Of a DNA stretch of 64,000 nt, positions 1 to 7,799 are shown one piece after another. Within the stretch, counting starts at the first letter, position 1, and the number at the start of each line of letters is the position of its first letter. The DNA is from Actinomycetales bacterium. Its GTDB lineage: Bacteria > Actinomycetota > Actinomycetes > Actinomycetales > Dermatophilaceae. The position numbers and the translations under genes were made by a program. The stretch covers positions 62,001 through 126,000 of the forward strand of contig JADKAO010000006.1 in the NCBI GenBank assembly GCA_016715285.1, written 5' to 3'. The notes below the pieces were generated by a model. It had not been told where the DNA came from and did no database searches. It worked only from the letters and a program-made list of their open reading frames with translations.

Positions 1-491
1 CAGCCGTGCATGGTCACCGGAGGTCGGTGTGCGCCAAAGGCCTCGATGGCCCGATAGCCATGCTGGAGAGCGTCTTTACACGCCGTCTGGATGAGGACGC
101 GGCCCAGGCCCTGCCCGGCATACCGACCCCGCACGCGGATCGCAAAGAGCGCGAGCGCATCTTCGGCGATCGGCGCAGTCGGAAAGGCGAGCGTGCGGGG
201 AGAGAATGGTGCGGGGGCGTAGCTCACGTAGCCCGCAATGCGCCCATTGATGTCGATGACGCGGCCGGGAGGTGCCCACTCGGCGGTGACAGCCCGGATC
301 CATGCCTGCTTAGGCGTGACGCTGGGGGTGGCTCCCGCCGGGGCACCATCGGCGGTGGCTGACGCAGCTGGGCCGTGTTCCCAGAAGAGGCAGGCAACGC
401 ACGGGCTCGGCAACTCGGCGACGTGATCGGCGCCGAGAGGCATCAGCTCGCGACCCGCCCGACGGCGCGCGCGGCCCCCGTTGTCTGTCAT
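1..491 (-). CDS. GNAT family N-acetyltransferase (partial, runs off the left edge)
   Basis: Minus-strand frame opening at an ATG (start MTDNGGRARRR) and still open at base 1, so at least 163 residues are visible and the C-terminus is missing. The central part carries a recognisable acetyl-CoA pyrophosphate-binding segment of the GNAT fold: RVRGRYAGQGLGRVLIQ, the R-x-x-G-x-G/A type motif, followed by the helix QTACKDALQHG. The N-terminal segment contains CVACLFWE, a Cys-containing stretch I associate with a GNAT subfamily often found beside parB in actinobacteria (from memory). It starts 58 bp downstream of parB in the same orientation, so co-transcription is plausible. Substrate unknown. Confidence 0.8.
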   Translation of the reverse strand, partial: MTDNGGRARRRAGRELMPLGADHVAELPSPCVACLFWEHGPAASATADGAPAGATPSVTPKQAWIRAVTAEWAPPGRVIDINGRIAGYVSYAPAPFSPRTLAFPTAPIAEDALALFAIRVRGRYAGQGLGRVLIQTACKDALQHGYRAIEAFGAHRPPVTMHG

Positions 492-549
492 GGTCGGTTA
501 CTCGTGCCTTTCGGGCTCTCGTGGACTCGGGTCGCTCGTGCTGCTGGCG

Positions 550-1650
550 CTACTGGTGTGGGTTGACGCCGACGACGCCGACGATGCGGTGCAGATCCTC
601 GACGGACGCGAACTCGATGGTGATCTTGCCCTTGCGCTGCCCCAGAGAGATCGTCACCCGAGTGTCGAAGTGGTCGCCGAGCCGGGCGGCTAGGCCATCC
701 AACTGCGGACGGCGGTTGCCTGGTCGCGGCTTCCGGAGTGCGGGCTTGGCTTCGGCGACGCCGAGCGCCACGATCTCCTCGACGGAGCGGACCGAGAGCC
801 CCTCGGCAACAATCCGCTGAGCCAGCCGTTCCATGGCCCCACCGTCATGGAGGCCGAGCAGCGCCCGGGCGTGGCCCGCGCTGAGGACCCCGGCGGCGAC
901 TCGCCGCTGCACGATCGGGGGAAGCCGCAAGAGCCGCAGCGTGTTGGTGACTTGGGGTCGCGAGCGCCCAATCCGGGTCGCGAGCTGCTCCTGAGTGCAC
1001 CCGAAGTCATCGAGGAGTTGCTGGTATGCCGCAGCCTCCTCGAGCGGGTTGAGCTGGCTGCGGTGCAGGTTTTCCAGCAGCGCATCTCGGAGGAGGTCGT
1101 CGTCGGCGGTCGCCTTGATAATGGCCGGGACCGCGTCGAGGCCCGCTTCTTGGGCGGCCCGCCATCGGCGCTCCCCCATGATGAGTTCATAGCGCAGCGC
1201 TGGGGTGTCTTCGGCCCCATCTTGGGCTGACCACTCGGCCTCGGGGATCGGGCGCACCACGATCGGTTGCAGGATCCCGATTTCTCGCACGGAGTGGACG
1301 AGCTCGGCCATCTCGTCTTCGTCAAAGACGGTGCGTGGCTGTCGAGGGTTGGGCCGGATCGATCCGACTGGGAGTTCCGCGAACGACGCTCCAGGGACGG
1401 GAGCGAGGTCGGGGAGGTCGGGGGACGGCATACGCCCGTCTGCGCCCGTGGCGTCTTTGGCGTTCTTGGCCTCTTTGCTGTCCCTGTCACCTTTACCGGG
1501 CGGTCGGCGGGGGTCGTGGCCCAGGTCGCGACCAGAGATTTCCCGGTCTTGATCTCGGAAGAAGACGTCAACGGGTCGACCACCAGCGGAGGGTCCGGTG
1601 GGGATCAGGGCGCCCAGTCCGCGCCCAAGCGCCTTCCGTTTGTCGCTCAT
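550..1650 (-). CDS. parB: ParB chromosome-partitioning CTPase
   Basis: 366 residues. ParB binds parS, loads as a CTP-dependent clamp and spreads to form the origin-proximal partition complex with ParA. The N-terminal tail (KRKALGRGLGALIP) is the usual ParA-contact region. The ParB/Spo0J nuclease-like domain runs from about residue 88 (ELPVGSIRPNPRQPR) and includes the CTP-binding GERRWR motif near 159-164. The HTH region follows (RIGRSRPQVTNTLRLLRLP, about 225-245), then a C-terminal dimerisation segment ending IEFASVEDLHRIV. A low-complexity acidic/Lys linker sits between residues 30 and 85. The start ATG overlaps the parA stop (ATGA at 1647-1650), so the two are translationally coupled. Confidence 0.97.
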   Translation of the reverse strand: MSDKRKALGRGLGALIPTGPSAGGRPVDVFFRDQDREISGRDLGHDPRRPPGKGDRDSKEAKNAKDATGADGRMPSPDLPDLAPVPGASFAELPVGSIRPNPRQPRTVFDEDEMAELVHSVREIGILQPIVVRPIPEAEWSAQDGAEDTPALRYELIMGERRWRAAQEAGLDAVPAIIKATADDDLLRDALLENLHRSQLNPLEEAAAYQQLLDDFGCTQEQLATRIGRSRPQVTNTLRLLRLPPIVQRRVAAGVLSAGHARALLGLHDGGAMERLAQRIVAEGLSVRSVEEIVALGVAEAKPALRKPRPGNRRPQLDGLAARLGDHFDTRVTISLGQRKGKITIEFASVEDLHRIVGVVGVNPHQ

Positions 1651-3248
1651 GCGTGCGGTCCTTCTTCGGGGATTGGCCGGCTTTGGCCGGCATCGGCGAT
1701 CTGGCTGGCGGCTTCGAGGTAGGCCAAGGCTCCGCTGCTCAGCGGGTCGTAGGTCATCACGGTTTGACCGAAGCTCGGCGCCTCGGAGACCCGCACACTG
1801 CGTGGAATGGTCGTGCGGAGGGTCTGCTCGGGGAAGTGAGCGCGGACATCTTCAGCCACTTGGGCGGACAGCCGGGTGCGGCCGTCAAACATCGTGAGCA
1901 GGATCGTCGAAACGGTCAGGCCGGGGTTGAGATGCGTCCGAATGAGTTCGATATTGCGGAGCAGTTGCGAGAGACCCTCGAGGGCGTAGTACTCGCACTG
2001 GATCGGAATGAAGACCTCGCGCGCAGCCACGAACGCGTTGATGGTGAGGAGCCCCAGACTCGGGGGGCAGTCAATGAAGACATAGTCGTATGCCGTGCCC
2101 GCCATCAGGGTGTCGAGGGCCCGGGCGAGCCGAGTCTCGCGGGCCACCAAGGAAACCAGTTCGATCTCAGCACCGGCCAGGTCGATCGTGGAGGGCGCGC
2201 AGAACAGTCCCGGCACGTGGGGAGACTCGCGGATGACATCTTGGAGAGGCAGTCCGTCGACCAGGGAGTCGTAGACCGAAGAGATGCCCGAGCGGTGCTC
2301 GACACCAAGTGCGGTGCTGGCGTTCCCTTGGGGGTCCAAGTCGATCACGAGGACCCTAAGACCGGACTGGGCGAGCGCTGCCGCAACGTTGACCGCTGTG
2401 GTCGTCTTCCCGACGCCACCTTTCTGATTTGCAACGGTGAGGATTCGGGGCCGGTCGGGCTTGGCGAAGGTCTTCCCCGTCAGAGTGATGCGACGCTTGG
2501 TGTCGCGAGCCAGGGCTCGAGCAAGCGGGGTGTCATCGTTGGTTGTGGGCACGGCTGCGGCGAGTTCTGCACGAAGCGCGTCTGAGGCAGTTCTCTCCGG
2601 GGCAGTGCTTTGTGATGTTTCACGTGAAACGTCTGGCTCGATAGGTCCACGACCCGCCCCGTGGATCGGGTTCGCCTCGCTATCGGTTTCACGTGAAACA
2701 TCACGTTGGTCTGCACCCAAATCACCCGGGTCACCCGGGTCACCCGGGTCACCCGGACGGGCGCGGAGCGATATGGACAACGATCCGCCGCCGCCCACTC
2801 CCTTGTCAGACGCTTCCCGTGAAACGACGTGCTCATCAAGGTCAACGTGAGCAGAATTCGCGGCCCTCAAAAGAGTCACGGGGTCGTCATCGTGGGCTCC
2901 GTTGGCGAGTCTTTCACGTGAAACGTCAGGGCTAACGTCCGCGTGGTTGCCTGCACCGCCCGGTTTCGCCTCGGCCGATGTTTCACGTGAAACGTCAGCG
3001 CCGAGAGAATCGGGGTTGCCTGCACCGCCCAGGTTCATGTCAAGCGACACTCCACCTGGCACATCCTGCACATCATCGTGAGCTTCTCCCGCAGCCGCGT
3101 CACACGCGGCGGACGCTGTGTCACGCCGGTCACCCGCTCCACTCGGGGATGTTTCACGTGAAACAACCGTCGGCCATCCGAGGTGGGGAGTGTCGCGAAC
3201 TTCGCCCTCAGGCCAGCCCAAGCCCTGAGAGTAGTGAGCGGCGTTCAT
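1647..3248 (-). CDS. parA: ParA chromosome-partitioning ATPase with parS-encoded N-terminal extension
   Basis: 533 residues as drawn; ordinary chromosomal ParA proteins are about 260-330. The catalytic core starts near residue 265 (RILTVANQKGGVGKTT, deviant Walker A) and continues through DLDPQGNAS, DYVFIDCPPSLG and IPIQCEYYALEGL to the end. The first ~260 residues are low-complexity. They contain six V-S-R-E-T-like peptides, each encoded by a parS site, and a GDPGDPGDP run from four 9-bp TCACCCGGG-type units at 2722-2757. The frame is open throughout, but translation may really begin nearer the core, for example at a GTG just before PTTNDDTPLAR (about base 2550), which would make the upstream part a non-coding centromere. 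All six parS sites share the reading frame, which favours real coding. Stop overlaps parB. Confidence 0.9.
   Translation of the reverse strand: MNAAHYSQGLGWPEGEVRDTPHLGWPTVVSRETSPSGAGDRRDTASAACDAAAGEAHDDVQDVPGGVSLDMNLGGAGNPDSLGADVSRETSAEAKPGGAGNHADVSPDVSRERLANGAHDDDPVTLLRAANSAHVDLDEHVVSREASDKGVGGGGSLSISLRARPGDPGDPGDPGDLGADQRDVSRETDSEANPIHGAGRGPIEPDVSRETSQSTAPERTASDALRAELAAAVPTTNDDTPLARALARDTKRRITLTGKTFAKPDRPRILTVANQKGGVGKTTTAVNVAAALAQSGLRVLVIDLDPQGNASTALGVEHRSGISSVYDSLVDGLPLQDVIRESPHVPGLFCAPSTIDLAGAEIELVSLVARETRLARALDTLMAGTAYDYVFIDCPPSLGLLTINAFVAAREVFIPIQCEYYALEGLSQLLRNIELIRTHLNPGLTVSTILLTMFDGRTRLSAQVAEDVRAHFPEQTLRTTIPRSVRVSEAPSFGQTVMTYDPLSSGALAYLEAASQIADAGQSRPIPEEGPHA
2616..3165. promoter_or_regulatory. 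parS: parS centromere cluster (six sites)
   Basis: Six copies of the palindrome TGTTTCACGTGAAACA or close variants: 2616-2631, 2685-2700, a degenerate one near 2811-2826 (centre CCCGTG), 2910-2925, 2979-2994 and a perfect copy at 3150-3165. Centre-to-centre spacings are 69, 126, 99, 69 and 171 bp, every one a multiple of three, so each site reads V-S-R-E-T/R/A in the parA frame. These are the ParB loading sites; the cluster is about 6 kb from oriC. I saw no further parS elsewhere in the window. Confidence 0.96.
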
Positions 3249-3386
3249 TCAGGCATCCAATCACAGCCGACACGAGTTGGGATCCAGCTCTCCACAGGTG
3301 AACCCGGGGCTATGGCCGGATATCCAGATCTGCCCTTCACGCAGAGACGCGGTGATCAACGGATCCGTCAAGACTCCGCTTCGGCA

Positions 3387-4160
3387 TCAGACCTGGGACT
3401 GCTTCGGGGCGCCGCCGTGGCTAGCTGAGCCCGAGCTTCCCTTATGGGTGGCCCGCCGACGAGCAGGGCCCGATGCGGTCCCCGCCCGATGTGCTGCGGC
3501 ACCGATGGTCACGGTCACCACCAAGGTGGCCGGGTCAACGATGTCGGCACCGTGGGCTGACAGGGTGACCTCCCCGACTCGACCCTTGCCAGCTCGTTGA
3601 AGGGCGGGCAGGTCTTCGCTGAGCTCTTGCTGCGCCCGCTCTCCTTTGAGCGCGATGAGTTGCCCGCCCCGGGGGAGGAGCGCCATGGCCCATCGACCTA
3701 ACTTGCTCAGCCGGGCGACAGCCCTCGCGGTGACATAGTCCGCGTCGACGACACCACCGAGCGCCTCGGCGCGCGCCTCGTGCACGGTGACGTTGGTGAG
3801 ACCCAGATCAGTGACCGCGCGCTCCAACCAGACGATGCGACGGTGGAGCGGTTCAATGAGATGGACGTCAAGGTCGGGACGCACCATCGCCAGCACGAGC
3901 CCCGGGAGTCCGGCCCCACTCCCGATGTCGGCCACGACAGTGCTCGAGGAGAACAGGGGTGCCACGACAGCGCAATTCAAGACATGTCGGTCCCAGAGTC
4001 GAGGCGCTTCACGTGGGCCGATCAACCCATGACTGATCCCGGTATCGGCCAGCATCGCGACATACGCCTCGGCAAGCCCTGCACGCTCCCCGAAAACCGT
4101 GATCACGCTCGGCGGAGTCGGCGGGGTTGCCGGAGTCGGCGCACTCAATGACACCGGCAA
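3387..4160 (-). CDS. rsmG: 16S rRNA (guanine527-N7)-methyltransferase RsmG
   Basis: 257 residues from a TTG start (a GTG two codons in is an alternative). It methylates N7 of G527 in 16S rRNA using SAM; loss gives low-level streptomycin resistance in other bacteria (family knowledge). The Rossmann SAM-binding motif VVADIGSGAGLPGLVLA is at about residues 75-91, preceded by the GidB-type segment GPREAPRLWDRHVLNCA. The C-terminal ~45 residues are a Ser/Gly/Ala/Lys-rich tail beyond the usual end of the family. It sits 13 bp after the jag stop in the conserved rsmG-jag-yidC string, with a G-rich SD in that gap. The 138 bp between it and parA holds no other gene that I can see. Confidence 0.95.
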   Translation of the reverse strand: MPVSLSAPTPATPPTPPSVITVFGERAGLAEAYVAMLADTGISHGLIGPREAPRLWDRHVLNCAVVAPLFSSSTVVADIGSGAGLPGLVLAMVRPDLDVHLIEPLHRRIVWLERAVTDLGLTNVTVHEARAEALGGVVDADYVTARAVARLSKLGRWAMALLPRGGQLIALKGERAQQELSEDLPALQRAGKGRVGEVTLSAHGADIVDPATLVVTVTIGAAAHRAGTASGPARRRATHKGSSGSASHGGAPKQSQV

Positions 4161-4173
4161 CGCCCCCGACAGC

Positions 4174-4926
4174 TCAGCGGCCAGAAGAAATCACGATGTG
4201 GCGGTGCGGCTCAACGCCTTCTGACTCCGACGTCAAACCCGCCGCCGTGACCTCGTCGTGCACGACTTTGCGTTCAAAAGCGCTCATGTTGGCCAGCGCC
4301 TTCGACTCGCCGCTCGCACGCACCTCGGCGATCGCAGCTTGAGCCAACTCCACGAGAGTCGCCCGACGCGCGGCCCGGTGACCGGCGACATCCAGCATCA
4401 AGCGACTCCGCTCACCCGTGGCCGTCTGCACCGCGAGTCGAGTGAGTTCCTGCAGCGCTTCAAGCACCCTGCCGTCAGGGCCGACGAGGCGCCTGGGGAC
4501 CCGTCCCTCTTCGGAGTCCACGATCGCGACGGCCGCGCGGTCGCCGTCAATGTCGACGTCGATGTCACCGTCCAGGTCCGCGATGTCTAGCAGTCGCTCC
4601 AGGAAGTCCGCAGCGACCTCGCCTTCCTTCTCAAGCAACGCCACTCGTTGACTTGACCGTGATGGCTTCTTCGGCGCGGCCGTCTCGTCGGACTCGTCGG
4701 ACTCGTCGGACTCGTCGGACTCGTCCGTGTCGTTGTCCTCAGCGTCGTCAAGATCGTCACGCTGATCGTCGCCAGACCCAGACATCTCGCCGCTGTCAAT
4801 ATCTCCATCGACGACGTCTTCGTCACCATCAACCTCAGCTACAAGGTCGGTTTCGCGCACCGAAGCTTCCTCAATGTCCTCAGCCAGCTCAGCCACGTCA
4901 AACGCCTGGTCCTGCGTGTCACTCAT
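4174..4926 (-). CDS. jag: Jag/KhpB-type KH-R3H RNA-binding protein
   Basis: 250 residues from the ATG at 4926, preceded by a GGGAG Shine-Dalgarno; an in-frame ATG at 4986 would add 20 residues but has no comparable ribosome site. The first ~100 residues are very acidic and include a DES repeat run encoded by 9-bp TCGGACTCG-type units (about 4685-4725). The KH-like domain follows (FLERLLDIADL... RRLVGPDGRVLEALQELTRLAV), then the R3H domain with MSAFERKVVHDEV near the C-terminus. It binds RNA and is linked to cell-envelope and division control in Gram-positives. Part of the yidC operon. Confidence 0.93.
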   Translation of the reverse strand: MSDTQDQAFDVAELAEDIEEASVRETDLVAEVDGDEDVVDGDIDSGEMSGSGDDQRDDLDDAEDNDTDESDESDESDESDETAAPKKPSRSSQRVALLEKEGEVAADFLERLLDIADLDGDIDVDIDGDRAAVAIVDSEEGRVPRRLVGPDGRVLEALQELTRLAVQTATGERSRLMLDVAGHRAARRATLVELAQAAIAEVRASGESKALANMSAFERKVVHDEVTAAGLTSESEGVEPHRHIVISSGR

Positions 4927-5028
4927 GTCCGTCTCCCTTACCCTCGATCGCGGACCGCCATGGGTGCGATCGGATTGTGTTGTCAATGAGCCAAGAGGGG
5001 TATGCCGTGTCCTGGCTTGGGTACGCAG

Positions 5029-6165
5029 CTACGCCTTGGGGCTGCCCGGCTTGGGGCTGCCCGGCTTGGGATCGGCGGGGCCAGACCCAGACCCAGACCC
5101 TCCCGAAGCGCCACCAGCACCACCAACGCCACCAGCACCACCTTGGCCAGGCTTGGGCTGGGCGGTCTTCTTGGCCCGCTTGGCACTCTTAGGCTGCTGG
5201 CGCTGCCGGGTCACTGGTGCGTCCTGCACCGGACTGCCCGTGCCGTCGACACCCGCATCAGACGCACCGCTGTCCCCGTCCTTGCCAGCGCGATCCAAAC
5301 CAGGAATCGAGAACGGCGTCACGGCCTTGCCCTTCCGCGCTTGCCGTTCGTGCAGCGCCCGCTCCGCCTCGGAGCCCGGCGCCGGCATCCGCCGGATCAC
5401 ATAGAACTGCTGCCCCATCGACCACAGGTTGGTCGTCAGCCAGTAGAGCAGCACACCGATCGGGAAGTTGATGCCCGACAGCGCAAAGAACAGCGGCATC
5501 AGATACAAGATGATGTTCTGCTGCTTCATGTACGGGTTGTCCATCGCCGACGCCGGCAGGTTCTTGCGCATCAGCTGACGCTGGGTCGTGAACGTCGTCG
5601 CCGACATCAGCACGATGAGCACCACCGTGACGATCCGCGTCGCCAGATCTGTCGACCCCATGAACGACGACGAGAACGGCGCCCCAAAGATGTTCGACGA
5701 CTCGATCTGCTGCGCGATCTCCGGCGTGATCGGCCCGATCGGGGCGTGCCGTCCCTCAGCGATCCCCTTGAGGTTGTTCAGAACAGTGAACAGCGCGAAG
5801 AAGAACGGCGACTGCAACAGGATCGGCAAGCACGACGAGAGCGGGTTCGTCCCGGTCTTCTTATAGAGATCCATCGTTTCCTGAGTCATCGCCTGTCGCG
5901 ACTCAGGGTCGGTCTTGCCCTTGTATTTCGCCTGGATCTTCTGCATCTCCGGCTGGATCAGCTGCATCCGCCGCGACGCGTGGATCTGCTTGACGAACAA
6001 CGGGATCAGCACGATTCGCACGACCACAGTCAGTCCGACGATCGACAGGGCCCAGGCCCAGCCCCCGCCGATCCCGAGCATCGTCCACAGTTTGTGCCAG
6101 CCCAACATGACCCACGATTCGCCAACGGTCAGCGGCGAAAGCAGGGTGTTAAAGAAATCTCCCAC
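5029..6165 (-). CDS. yidC: Membrane protein insertase YidC/Oxa1
   Basis: 378 residues. It inserts and folds inner-membrane proteins, alone or with SecYEG. Membrane segments are visible at about residues 35-58 (WAWALSIVGLTVVVRIVLIPL), 105-125 (SSCLPILLQSPFFFALFTVL), 180-200 and 220-250 (NIILYLMPLFFALSGINFPIGVLLYWLTTNLW). The hydrophilic helical hairpin with EMQKIQAKYKGKTDPES lies between the first two, as in YidC. The C-terminal ~75 residues are a basic Gly/Ser/Pro-Lys tail (KPGSPKPGSPK), a likely ribosome-contacting extension typical of single-YidC actinobacteria. Jag follows downstream, and yidD/rnpA/rpmH lie upstream in the same direction. Confidence 0.97.
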   Translation of the reverse strand: MGDFFNTLLSPLTVGESWVMLGWHKLWTMLGIGGGWAWALSIVGLTVVVRIVLIPLFVKQIHASRRMQLIQPEMQKIQAKYKGKTDPESRQAMTQETMDLYKKTGTNPLSSCLPILLQSPFFFALFTVLNNLKGIAEGRHAPIGPITPEIAQQIESSNIFGAPFSSSFMGSTDLATRIVTVVLIVLMSATTFTTQRQLMRKNLPASAMDNPYMKQQNIILYLMPLFFALSGINFPIGVLLYWLTTNLWSMGQQFYVIRRMPAPGSEAERALHERQARKGKAVTPFSIPGLDRAGKDGDSGASDAGVDGTGSPVQDAPVTRQRQQPKSAKRAKKTAQPKPGQGGAGGVGGAGGASGGSGSGSGPADPKPGSPKPGSPKA

Positions 6166-6243
6166 GGTGCCTTTACTCCTGTGGTGAGACGGTCGTCTCG
6201 GCTCGGGTGGTGAGACCGGAGTCTCACCGATGGCGGTTAACGC

Positions 6244-6273
6244 ACGGCATACAAGCGCGAGCAGGTATGCCGT
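6244..6273. terminator. Inverted pair of the GTATGCCG motif forming a hairpin
   Basis: ACGGCATAC at 6244-6252 and GTATGCCGT at 6265-6273 are perfect 9-bp complements around a 12-nt loop, in the 123-bp gap between yidD and yidC. It could act as an intrinsic terminator or RNA-processing stem, in the way uptake sequences are paired as terminators in Neisseria and Haemophilus. There is no clear U tract. Confidence 0.6.
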
Positions 6274-6288
6274 CCGCTCACCGAATGG

Positions 6289-6594
6289 TCAGGTGGCGGC
6301 CCGCGTGTGGGCCGGGTGAGTGGTGCGTTCAGGAACGTGGTCGACGCCGCCTGGGTTCCACGGGTGGCATCGCGCGAGGCGTCGCGCGGCCAGCCAGGTG
6401 CCCTTAAGCGGGCCGAAGCGGACCAGGGCGGTCACGGCATACGCCGAGCATGAGGGGTAAAAGCGGCAGGAGGGCGGCAGCATCGGCGACACCGCAAGCT
6501 GGTAGATCCGTACGAGCACGAGCAAGGGCGCTGCAGCGGCTTTCTGCCACGTCCACGGCCCGCGCAGGGCGGGTCCCAGGAGGCGCGCGATCAC
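6289..6594 (-). CDS. yidD: Membrane protein insertion efficiency factor YidD
   Basis: 101 residues. It assists YidC-dependent membrane insertion. The family signature is clear: LVRIYQLAVSPMLPPSCRFYPSCSAYAVTAL around residues 28-57 with the conserved CRFxPSCSxYA core, then ARRLARCHPWNPGGVDHVP. The ATG overlaps the rnpA stop by 4 bp (ATGA at 6591-6594), so translation is coupled. Length is normal for the family (70-110 residues). Confidence 0.95.
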   Translation of the reverse strand: MIARLLGPALRGPWTWQKAAAAPLLVLVRIYQLAVSPMLPPSCRFYPSCSAYAVTALVRFGPLKGTWLAARRLARCHPWNPGGVDHVPERTTHPAHTRAAT

Positions 6595-6995
6595 GGCATA
6601 CCCCCGGCCGGGATAGGAGTCGCGGATCCCGTCCCGGCGCGGGCCGCAGCCCGCACCGACCGCCCCAGCAGCCGGGTCGCCTCCCCCTCCATGTCTGCGA
6701 AACTCGCCCCAGCAGCCCCTGGCAAGGCGCGCATGACGACGTCGACCCCAGGAGGTATGCCGCCCAGCTCGGCACCCGCGATCGCACGCAGGCGACGAGT
6801 CACCCGATTGCGAACCGCTGCGTTGCCGACCGCCTTGGACACGACAAAACCGACCCGAGGCGCTCGGCGGCGCTCCGGGTCGGTCATCGCAGCATGGATC
6901 ACGAGGAAGGTCCCGCCACTTCGGGCGCCTCGTGGACCGCGCACTGCCGCTCGGAACTGCGCGGCGTCACGCAGTCGATGCCGTGCCGGCAGCAC
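6591..6995 (-). CDS. rnpA: Ribonuclease P protein component
   Basis: 134 residues. Protein subunit of RNase P, which matures the 5' ends of tRNAs together with the RnpB RNA. MLPARHRLRDAAQFRAAVRG at the N-terminus, and GFVVSKAVGNAAVRNRVTRRLRA (about 50-72) carrying the RNR-type basic motif, are diagnostic. It lies 7 bp after the rpmH stop, the usual pairing. Confidence 0.96.
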   Translation of the reverse strand: MLPARHRLRDAAQFRAAVRGPRGARSGGTFLVIHAAMTDPERRRAPRVGFVVSKAVGNAAVRNRVTRRLRAIAGAELGGIPPGVDVVMRALPGAAGASFADMEGEATRLLGRSVRAAARAGTGSATPIPAGGMP

Positions 6996-7002
6996 ACGAT
7001 GC

Positions 7003-7140
7003 TCAGGCAGTGAGTTCGGCGCGGCCCTTGCGGCGGCGGCCGGCGATGATCGCGCGGCCCGCGCGGGTGCTCATCCGCGCGCGGAAGCCGTGCGTCTTGG
7101 CGCGGCGGCGGGTGTTGGGCTGGAAGGTGCGCTTGCTCAC
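7003..7140 (-). CDS. rpmH: 50S ribosomal protein L34
   Basis: 45 residues from a GTG start at 7140, with a GGAG ribosome-binding site about 8 nt upstream. The sequence starts MSKRTFQPNTRRRAKTHGF and ends AGRRRKGRAELTA, the standard L34 sequence. It is the first gene of the rpmH-rnpA-yidD-yidC-jag-rsmG string, transcribed away from dnaA. Confidence 0.97.
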   Translation of the reverse strand: MSKRTFQPNTRRRAKTHGFRARMSTRAGRAIIAGRRRKGRAELTA

Positions 7141-7799
7141 GGTAGATCTCCGTCAGGCTGGGCAGGCGCTCGGGTGCGCGCGCTGCGGGTGGTCGGCAGG
7201 CAAATCGGCAGGCAAATCGGTCGGCCAGGCTGCACGCATCTGCACTCCTTGAGACTCGGGGAGCCTCGCTGAGCACCGACCATCACAGCTGGTATGCCGG
7301 TCGCAATCGGAGACCCGTGGTGAACCGGCTGTGACACCGCGAGTGACAACCTCTCACACGCGGCAACCACGCCACGGGCATGCGAAAACGACCGGAAGCT
7401 CCGTTTAGGGTAAGGCCGCCCGGGGTCAGACGCCAAACTCGCGCGTTGACTCGTCGACGAGCGAGGAAGCAAGCACCCGCAGCTGGCCGGACCACGGGAC
7501 CCCTGCGAGCAACCCGTGTCAGACCCCTGCACGAACTGCGCGAGACACCGTCCACAGAAGGCAAACCGCGAATTGTGACCGATGAATTGGACCATCCTGC
7601 GACGACACGCCGAACACCCGTGTAATGTCTGAACCCGCTACCGAACCCTTTTCGGAAGTGCACCAACCGCTCTGCCTCTCTCACACCCTGCGAGCAGTCC
7701 ATGCACAGGCTGTGGATAAGGCTGTGGACGACGTGTACGCTGACGCGGGCTGGGAGCAGTTGACCGGCCACTGTGGGCCAGGATGAGGGGGGTGCTGAG
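7141..7799. promoter_or_regulatory. Divergent rpmH / dnaA regulatory region with DnaA boxes
   Basis: About 660 bp with no convincing gene. It must contain the promoters of rpmH (leftward) and dnaA (rightward). A perfect DnaA box in reverse orientation (TGTGGATAA, 7711-7719) is followed by a second related box (TGTGGACGA, about 7723-7731), and a weaker TCCACAG lies near 7552. These would allow DnaA autoregulation. One GTATGCCG motif lies at 7292. I could not assign -35/-10 elements with confidence. Confidence 0.7.

Noticed and set aside
1335..2585. Long + strand open frame of 416 codons over parB/parA
   Set aside because: Antisense shadow of parA/parB; no family character and incompatible with the clear minus-strand genes.
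5002..6213. Long + strand frame (403 codons) over yidC
   Set aside because: Arg/His-rich antisense shadow of yidC typical of GC-rich DNA.
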